The translations under genes were made by a program, and so were the position numbers. A model generated the notes under the pieces. The model did no database searches. It was not told the DNA's origin and saw only the letters and a program-made list of their open reading frames with translations. Below, one piece after another: positions 14,465 through 19,460 of a DNA stretch of 19,460 nt; positions within the stretch are counted from its first letter, which is position 1, and each line of letters starts with the position of its first letter. Source of the DNA: Desulfovermiculus sp041686195 (GTDB lineage: Bacteria; Desulfobacterota; Desulfovibrionia; Desulfovibrionales; Desulfothermaceae). The stretch covers positions 1 through 19,460 of the forward strand of contig JAWLEI010000061.1 of the NCBI GenBank assembly GCA_041686195.1, in the 5' to 3' direction.

Positions 14465-15327
14465 GATGTGTCCTCGTGTTTTGGGGTTATTCCTATTACA
14501 TTGGGCACGCGGGGGAAAGTGGACGGTGCATCAGACCACAAAAAGTTTTCCGCAGATCCCTTCCAGCCCTGGGTAAAATCCTGGGTTTCAACAACCAGGC
14601 CCGCTGTCGGCCCTCCTTCCAGAAAGATTGAGTTTTTAATGTCCAGGGGAAGCTGGACAAGGACTTTGTTTAGGTCGTGAATGCTGATCGGGGTCTGGCA
14701 GAATATGAACAGCACTTTGCCAGCATTGGTGATTCCAATACTGGCCACACTGAATTTTTTGCTGTCTTGCTCCCAGACATTTTCTCCCTTCAAACTGATC
14801 ATGCGAAAGCTCTGAAGAACAGTGCTGTATTTATCCAGTATCTCCCTCCATTCAGGATAATGCTCCCGATCAATGATCTGGATCTGGGGCAGGGAATTGT
14901 GGATTGGGTTGAAGACCAGAAATCCGTCATATTGGGGATGGATATTTTTGTTGTTGACATGCCCGAAGTTTTTCATAAATCCGGTACTTGTGCTCTGGTC
15001 CTTCCAAAACATGCCGGCATTGATGGCTGCATGCAGTTTATGCGAGCTGAGCCATTGGGGGAGAGTCTTGTTGCCGTCCCCTTGTGCTGAAGCTATGAGC
15101 AGATGGAAGTCATAGGCAGCAGGATCAACTTTTAAGACGGAAATATACAGCTGTTCCTCCCCTGCTCTGACCTCAACCCTGGGCTCAAAGATCTGGAGCC
15201 AAAGCCCGGGTTGCAAACGACGCCAGCCTTCGTCTGCCCTGGCCTGTGCTATTATGGTGCACAAACCCAGGACCACAACCAGAACAGGAAGCAAAAAACT
15301 CAGCCGGTTCCTCATTTTGGCCCACAT
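14449..15327 (-). CDS. exported phosphodiester glycosidase family protein (NAGPA-like domain)
   Basis: A 292-residue protein with an N-terminal signal peptide: positive start, hydrophobic core at about 10-28, and cleavage near QARA-DE at 32. The domain matches the NAGPA/DUF2233 fold: ISVLKVDPAAYDFHLL, the conserved AINAGMF (101-107) with the catalytic-site Asn-Ala-Gly, and the C-terminal SIFLEGGPTAGLVV, equivalent to the family's D/E-GG motif. Related enzymes remove N-acetylglucosamine or other sugars from phosphodiesters, and in bacteria they are linked to cell-surface polysaccharide. The substrate here is unknown. The start could also be Met5 (15315); neither has a good ribosome site. It lies 63 bases after dapB and overlaps lolA, so it may belong to one operon with both. 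Confidence 0.82.
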   Translation of the reverse strand: MWAKMRNRLSFLLPVLVVVLGLCTIIAQARADEGWRRLQPGLWLQIFEPRVEVRAGEEQLYISVLKVDPAAYDFHLLIASAQGDGNKTLPQWLSSHKLHAAINAGMFWKDQSTSTGFMKNFGHVNNKNIHPQYDGFLVFNPIHNSLPQIQIIDREHYPEWREILDKYSTVLQSFRMISLKGENVWEQDSKKFSVASIGITNAGKVLFIFCQTPISIHDLNKVLVQLPLDIKNSIFLEGGPTAGLVVETQDFTQGWKGSAENFLWSDAPSTFPRVPNVIGITPKHEDTSCSSD

Positions 15328-15390
15328 GTATTTTTCAGATGATTTTCTGGTCGCGACTTTGAGGTTTCAAGGCCGCCATTGATACGAGTA

Positions 15391-16182
15391 CTACGCCAAT
15401 TTGATCAGATCAGCCATTGTATAGATTTTTCCCGGTTTTTGAGCCGGAATCCATTTTGCTGCGCGCAGAGCACCCTGGGCAAAGGTCTCTCTGGACGAGG
15501 CCTTGTGGGTGATTTCAATCCGTTCTCCAGGGCCGAAATAATACACAGTGTGTTCCCCAACCACGTCTCCTCCGCGCAGAGTCTGTACGCCAATCTCCTG
15601 ATCCGGCCGTTCTCCGATCATTCCTTCCCGGCACAGGCGTAAAGACTCGTCTTCCGGCCAATCTTTGGCCCGGGCCACGGCATTGGCCAGTTTAAGCGCT
15701 GTTCCACTCGGAGCGTCCTTTTTCATTCGGTGGTGAATTTCCATCAATTCCGGGTCATAAGCCGGTCCCAGAGCTTTGCTCAGTTTGGGCAAAAGCTCCA
15801 GAAGGACGCTGATGCCCACACTCATATTCGGGGTCCAGAATACAGGGATGTAGGAAGCAGCATCCTGAATTACGATCTCCTGTTCCTTGTTCAATCCGGT
15901 AGTGCCAATGACCAGGGAACAGGAATGAGCCTTGGCAATGCGGGCGGTTTCCACCGTGGCCTCCGGCTGGGTGAAATCAATGATCACCCCCTGCCCTACC
16001 TGGGTTAATACATGATCCAGATCGAATCCATAGGTACAATCGATGTCTGGGATATTGTCCACGCATTCCTGCCGTTCCAGCATGGCCGTGAGGTTGAGCT
16101 CAGGATCTTTTTGACTGAGCTGAACCAGCATGGAACCCATTCTTCCGCCGGCCCCCATAATGATCACATTTGTCCGGGGCAT
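15391..16182 (-). CDS. dapB: 4-hydroxy-tetrahydrodipicolinate reductase
   Basis: A 263-residue protein, typical for DapB (EC 1.17.1.8), which reduces 4-hydroxy-tetrahydrodipicolinate with NAD(P)H in lysine and diaminopimelate synthesis. The dinucleotide motif GAGGRMG is at 10-16. The strand IDFTQPEA (68-75), GTTGL, and TPNMSVGISVLL follow. The active-site block ELMEIHHRMKKDAPSGTA (145-162) holds the catalytic His pair, Lys154 and the substrate-binding DAPSGT. GGDVVGEHTVYYFGPGERIEITHKASSRETFAQGALRAA completes the family pattern. The ATG is preceded by AAGGAGGGAG, an excellent ribosome site. A promoter may lie in the 84 bp between it and uvrB, since TTGCAA and GATAGT boxes 16 bp apart can be read there. 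Confidence 0.97.
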   Translation of the reverse strand: MPRTNVIIMGAGGRMGSMLVQLSQKDPELNLTAMLERQECVDNIPDIDCTYGFDLDHVLTQVGQGVIIDFTQPEATVETARIAKAHSCSLVIGTTGLNKEQEIVIQDAASYIPVFWTPNMSVGISVLLELLPKLSKALGPAYDPELMEIHHRMKKDAPSGTALKLANAVARAKDWPEDESLRLCREGMIGERPDQEIGVQTLRGGDVVGEHTVYYFGPGERIEITHKASSRETFAQGALRAAKWIPAQKPGKIYTMADLIKLA

Positions 16183-16239
16183 GCTCCCTCCTTACTTGTC
16201 TTATGTCTTTACTTCTTTGATTACTATCCTATATGTGTT

Positions 16240-16268
16240 AAAAGTTGCAACCCCAGGTTGCAACTTTT
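16240..16268 (-). terminator. hairpin at the end of uvrB
   Basis: Eleven-base arms AAAAGTTGCAA (16240-16250) and TTGCAACTTTT (16258-16268) with a seven-base loop. On the minus strand the stem contains the uvrB stop codon (16267-16269) and ends in four Ts. The T-tract is short, so termination may be partial and allow some read-through to dapB. Confidence 0.75.
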
Positions 16269-18258
16269 AGGCACTGACCAGCATTTCACGCAAACTGGCA
16301 ACAGTGTCCCGGAGCTCGGCTGCCTGTTCAAATTCCAGTTTCTGAGCTGCCTGGCGCATCTGGCGCTCCAGGGCGGAAATGCGTTTGGCCAGGGCCTTGG
16401 GATCGTGGGCGTACTGGGACGGATCCTCTGCAGCCACAGCCTGAGCCTTCTGCTTGGCCTCCTCACTCACGGCATAGAGAGGATTGGTCCATGCCTTGTG
16501 AATGGTTTGAGGCACAATGTTGTGTTTTTCATTGAACTCCAGCTGCTTTTGTCGCCGCCGCTCGGTTTCCTCAATAGCCGCCCGCATGCTTTCCGTGATT
16601 GTGTCCGCATACATGAGGACTGAACCCTGCACGTTCCTGGAAGCCCGGCCAATGGTTTGAATCAAGGACCGGGTGGAGCGTAAAAACCCTTCTTTGTCTG
16701 CATCCAAGAGAGCTACCAGGGAGACTTCCGGAATGTCCAGACCTTCCCGCAACAGATTGATGCCCACCAGGACGATAAAATCGCCTTGACGCAGGGATTG
16801 AATAATGGATACCCGTTCCAGGGTATCGATATCAGAGTGCAGATACCGGGTGGGAACCCCCCTGCTCTGCAGATATTCGGTCAGATCCTCGGCCAAGCGC
16901 TTGGTCAGGGTGGTGACCAGGACCCGCTCATCTCTTTGCTCTCTTGTTTTGCACTCAGTGAGCAGATCGTCCATTTGCCCCGATGTCGGCCGGACGTCGA
17001 TTTGGGGGTCGACCAGGCCAGTGGGGCGAATGATCTGCTCCACCACCATTCCTTGAGAACGTTCAATCTCCCATTTGGCTGGAGTGGCTGAGACATAGAT
17101 GGTCTGGTTCTGGCGTTTTAAGAATTCGTCAAAGGAAAGGGGCCTGTTGTCCAGGGCTGAAGGCAGGCGAAAGCCATAGTCGACCAGAGTCTGTTTTCTG
17201 GACCGGTCCCCGTTAAACATTCCCCCGATCTGAGGCACCCCCACATGGGATTCATCGATAAAGAGCAAAAAATCATCCGGGAAGTAGTCCAGCAGGCAGG
17301 AAGGCGGGGTCCCCGGGGCACGACCATCCAGGTGGCGGGAGTAGTTTTCTATTCCATTGCAATAGCCGAGTTCCTCAATCATCTCCAGATCGAGCATGGT
17401 CCGCTGTTCCAGTCTCTGGGCTTCCACCAGCATGTTCTGGCTTCGAAACCACTGTAGTCGCTCTTGCAGCTCGGTCCGGATGTCCTGCATGGCCCGGTGC
17501 AGATTGTCCCGGTCTGAGACATAATGGCTGGCTGGAAAGATGAGGATCTTGTCCTGCGGGGACAGGATCTCACCGGTCAGGGGATCGATTTCGTGAATAG
17601 CCTCGATCTCATCGCCAAAGAATTCAATGCGCAAGGCTTGTTCCCGCTTGTAGGCCGGGATGATTTCCAGGACATCACCCCGGACCCGGAAGGTCCCGCG
17701 GTGGAAATCGTACTCATTTCGCTCATATGTGATCTCAATCAAGCGGTCGATGAGCTGCTCCAGGCTCATTTGCTGGCCTACGCCCAGAGGAACGACCATC
17801 TTTTTATAGTAGTCCGGAGATCCCAGACCGTATATACAGGATACCGAGGCCACAATGATAACATCCCGCCGGGTGAGCAGGGAATATGTAGCTGCATGGC
17901 GAAGCTTATCGATATTGTCGTTCATGGAGGAATCTTTTTCAATATACGTGTCTGAACGGGGCAGATAGGCTTCGGGCTGGTAATAGTCGTAATAGCTAAC
18001 AAAGTATTCCACCGCATTGTGGGGAAAGAGCTGCGTGAACTCGCTGTACAACTGGGCGGCCAATGTCTTGTTCGGAGCCATGACCAGGGTGGGCCGCTGA
18101 CAGGCGGCTATGACATGGGCCATGCTGAAGGTCTTTCCCGATCCGGTCACTCCGAGCAGGACCTGATCGGAAACTCCCTGGTTCACATTTGCGTTTAAGG
18201 CCTGTATAGCCTGGGGCTGATCCCCTTTGGGGTTATATTCGCTTTCAATATGAAACAT
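16267..18258 (-). CDS. uvrB: excinuclease ABC subunit B
   Basis: A complete 663-residue UvrB, the damage-verifying helicase-like subunit of nucleotide excision repair, which is loaded by UvrA and then recruits UvrC. Seen in order: the start FHIESEYNPKGDQPQAI, Walker A GVTGSGKT (36-43), the DNA-holding beta-hairpin region YYDYYQPEAYLPRSDTYIEK (about 89-108), LLFIDESH, YVSATPAKWE, LREGLDIPEVSLVALLDADKEGFLRS, and QTIGRASRN with the helicase motif VI arginines. The C-terminal UVR domain (LERQMRQAAQKLEFEQAAELRD) contacts UvrC. The ATG at 18258 fits the family start although no Shine-Dalgarno is evident. Its stop falls in a terminator hairpin. No recognisable LexA box was seen in the 190 bp upstream. 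Confidence 0.98.
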   Translation of the reverse strand: MFHIESEYNPKGDQPQAIQALNANVNQGVSDQVLLGVTGSGKTFSMAHVIAACQRPTLVMAPNKTLAAQLYSEFTQLFPHNAVEYFVSYYDYYQPEAYLPRSDTYIEKDSSMNDNIDKLRHAATYSLLTRRDVIIVASVSCIYGLGSPDYYKKMVVPLGVGQQMSLEQLIDRLIEITYERNEYDFHRGTFRVRGDVLEIIPAYKREQALRIEFFGDEIEAIHEIDPLTGEILSPQDKILIFPASHYVSDRDNLHRAMQDIRTELQERLQWFRSQNMLVEAQRLEQRTMLDLEMIEELGYCNGIENYSRHLDGRAPGTPPSCLLDYFPDDFLLFIDESHVGVPQIGGMFNGDRSRKQTLVDYGFRLPSALDNRPLSFDEFLKRQNQTIYVSATPAKWEIERSQGMVVEQIIRPTGLVDPQIDVRPTSGQMDDLLTECKTREQRDERVLVTTLTKRLAEDLTEYLQSRGVPTRYLHSDIDTLERVSIIQSLRQGDFIVLVGINLLREGLDIPEVSLVALLDADKEGFLRSTRSLIQTIGRASRNVQGSVLMYADTITESMRAAIEETERRRQKQLEFNEKHNIVPQTIHKAWTNPLYAVSEEAKQKAQAVAAEDPSQYAHDPKALAKRISALERQMRQAAQKLEFEQAAELRDTVASLREMLVSA

Positions 18259-18360
18259 AATATCGTCGTATTGGAAATAGGGGCTGAATGCTGTTATCGC
18301 CTCTGTTCACGTTGTCTTTGCCCCATTATCTAACGCAGAAATTAATGGACGGCAATAATA

Positions 18361-18389
18361 ATTGTTCAGCGTTGGAAACGATGAACAAT
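18361..18389. repeat. inverted repeat upstream of tRNA-Met promoter
   Basis: ATTGTTCAGCG and CGATGAACAAT face each other across seven bases, with one mismatch in eleven pairs. It lies just upstream of the -35 box of the tRNA-Met promoter and about 100 bp before the divergent uvrB start, so it could be an operator for either side. There is no T-tract, so it is not a terminator. Confidence 0.6.
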
Positions 18390-18400
18390 GAATTTATCCC

Positions 18401-18429
18401 TTGCGTTTTATGCCAAAATTGTATATATG
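18401..18429 (+). promoter_or_regulatory. probable tRNA-Met promoter
   Basis: TTGCGT (18401-18406) and TATATG (18424-18429) are 17 bp apart; TATATA two bases earlier is an alternative -10. Transcription would start near 18436, about 16 bases before the mature tRNA. Confidence 0.55.
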
Positions 18430-18451
18430 TCTTTTTTGCAACGGGGACGGT

Positions 18452-18528
18452 GGCGAGGTAGCTCAGTCGGTCAGAGCATGCGGCTCATATCCGCAGTGTC
18501 GGGGGTTCAAGTCCCTCCCTCGCTACCA
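18452..18528 (+). tRNA. tRNA-Met (CAT), elongator type
   Basis: A 77-base tRNA with encoded CCA. Acceptor strands GGCGAGG and CCTCGCT pair, with a G-T wobble at the first pair. The D-arm is GCTC...GAGC, the anticodon arm TGCGG-CTCATAT-CCGCA with anticodon CAT, and the T-arm GGGGG-TTCAAGT-CCCTC. The anticodon stem lacks the three consecutive G-C pairs of initiator tRNA, and the first acceptor pair is not the C-A mismatch of initiators. An elongator is therefore favoured; the Ile2 type with lysidine-modified CAT cannot be fully excluded. Confidence 0.93.
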
Positions 18529-18550
18529 AATCTCTCTTCCCTCCCCCCTC

Positions 18551-18606
18551 TTGCCAAACCGCAATTTCTGCTTATTATACTATAATGCGTGGGCACGAAT
18601 CCACGC
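18551..18606 (+). promoter_or_regulatory. ssrA promoter and leader hairpin
   Basis: A perfect TATAAT lies at 18581-18586. Overlapping -10 candidates include TTATAC at 18575, which is 18 bp from TTGCCA (18551-18556). The leader between the promoter and mature tmRNA contains a hairpin, GCGTGG/CCACGC (18587-18606). RNase P would remove the leader. Confidence 0.55.
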
Positions 18607-18640
18607 CAGATGTTCTTTGATATCTGCTTCTTTCTCCTCA

Positions 18641-18997
18641 GGGGGCGCAACGGCTTCGACGGAGGCAATGAAGCAAGGGCTGCAGGCCGAGGTGCCGCGA
18701 GGCCTCGTAAAACACGCGGCAAAATAATAGTTGCCAACGACTACGATTACGCCCTGGCTGCATAGAGCAGCCAGCGCTCTCACGGCTGACGTCTGATAGG
18801 CTAGTGAGAGCGACGACTTTATCAGGCTCGCCAGGTATGTTCGCCTTCCGGCATACCGGTTAAAACTTCAGGAAGGCTAGGTGCAAAAGAGCCAGATCAG
18901 GGGCCCCTTTTGCACCCAAAACAATACCTGATCTAAGCCTGTAGAGGCTCTTGTGGAGTGTCTTCGGACGCGGGTTCGACTCCCGCCGCCTCCACCA
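18641..18997 (+). ncRNA. ssrA: transfer-messenger RNA (tmRNA)
   Basis: The 357-base RNA rescues stalled ribosomes. The tRNA-like part pairs GGGGGCG at the 5' end with CGCCTCC before the encoded ACCA (one G-T pair). The T-arm GCGGGTTCGACTCCCGC and the 5' block GCAACGGCTTCGACGG are hallmark sequences. TAGTT precedes the resume codon GCC at 18733; the frame reads ANDYDYALAA and stops at TAG 18763-18765. The tag ends in the usual LAA degradation signal. Pseudoknot-forming pairs are visible downstream, for example AGGTGCAAAAG with CTTTTGCACC near 18880-18915. One-piece form; ends at a strong terminator. Confidence 0.97.
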
Positions 18998-19000
18998 TTA

Positions 19001-19045
19001 AAAAACAAGCCTTCTTTGTTAAGCTAACAAAGAAGGCTTGTTTTT
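19001..19045 (+). terminator. ssrA terminator with perfect 21-bp stem
   Basis: Arms at 19001-19021 and 19025-19045 are perfect complements with a three-base loop (AGC). The right arm ends in five Ts, four bases after the tmRNA 3' end. The stem is unusually long and can act in both directions. Confidence 0.93.
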
Positions 19046-19460
19046 ATTCAGTAATTTTCCTCCCTTCAAATATTACCCGCCAGTGTTAAGTCAAAATCTG
19101 TCTTCCATGTTCGGGCTACCCTATCCTTATATATAGGCCTTGCTTGATATTCGCTTTACAAATCTGGTCTGTTAACAAATCCGTCCAACAGATAGTCCTA
19201 ATTCATGATTCTTGACAAAAGATAAACTCTTTGCAGGCACATCAAACTACTCAACTTGTGTCCAAACATTGACTTTTCCTCTTCTCCTCAGGTAACCCTA
19301 CCCAAGGGTGAGTAATAATTTGTATATTCGACGATTGTTTCCAAATCGCCGTATCCAATATCCATTTTCCCTCAAACTACACTCAACCGGAGGCGGCTTG
19401 TCCACATCGCGATATAGAGGTGATATTGTCGCGGGCTCGCTTCTGGTCCCGGAGAGCAGG
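19046..19460. other. no recognisable feature
   Basis: AT-rich sequence without an ORF over about 25 codons that looks real, and without a repeat of the ssrA 3' end that would mark an integration site. A TTGTCCACA, similar to a DnaA box, occurs once near 19398. A gene could begin beyond the right edge. Confidence 0.5.

Noticed and set aside
19046..19460. CRISPR array or ssrA-linked integration site at the right end
   Set aside because: No regularly spaced repeats and no duplicate of the tmRNA 3' end were found by eye.

Overview
The window looks like a chromosomal piece of a Gram-negative anaerobe of the deltaproteobacterial (Desulfobacterota, Desulfovibrionales-like) type. This is an inference. 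It rests on a 10-codon tmRNA tag ANDYDYALAA, a formate-tetrahydrofolate ligase of the C1/acetyl-CoA pathway type, LolA and other envelope genes, a CI/S24-type regulator, and moderately GC-rich genes separated by AT-rich spacers. The sequence is draft quality: it holds one 100-base run of N (13396-13495), so two contigs were joined there.

Left part (1-2.77 kb): a CI-like/S24 regulator runs off the left edge on the minus strand. It is divergent from an FAD-dependent dehydrogenase with a ferredoxin-like cysteine cluster. A short minus-strand zinc-ribbon-like protein meets the dehydrogenase tail to tail, and an acylphosphatase follows, ending at a perfect 40-bp palindrome.

Centre left (2.77-7.68 kb, all minus strand): a divergent DnaA paralogue is followed at 33 bp by a membrane histidine kinase, a small lipoprotein and a sigma-54-dependent response regulator. 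The last three match the gene order of the enterobacterial GlrK-QseG-GlrR (QseE-QseG-QseF) envelope-stress system. The DnaA-like protein lacks the expected arginine finger. The 0.5-kb AT-rich spacer upstream of it carries three same-strand DnaA-box-like 9-mers. No dnaN or gyrB is adjacent.

Centre right (8.2-12.3 kb): formate-tetrahydrofolate ligase with a good terminator; a fused phosphotransferase-like/P-loop kinase on the minus strand; and, divergent from it, a DUF374 acyltransferase of lipid A/phospholipid type.

Gene-poor stretch (12.3-13.8 kb): GC-rich nested repeats, the assembly gap and decayed-looking sequence, with no gene I can support.

Right part (13.8-18.3 kb, minus strand): uvrB, then dapB, a secreted phosphodiester-glycosidase-family protein and lolA. 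The last two overlap, and lolA ends at a strong terminator. On the plus strand a tRNA-Met(CAT) and the tmRNA gene ssrA follow, the latter closed by a 21-bp-stem terminator. The last 0.4 kb has no feature I recognise.
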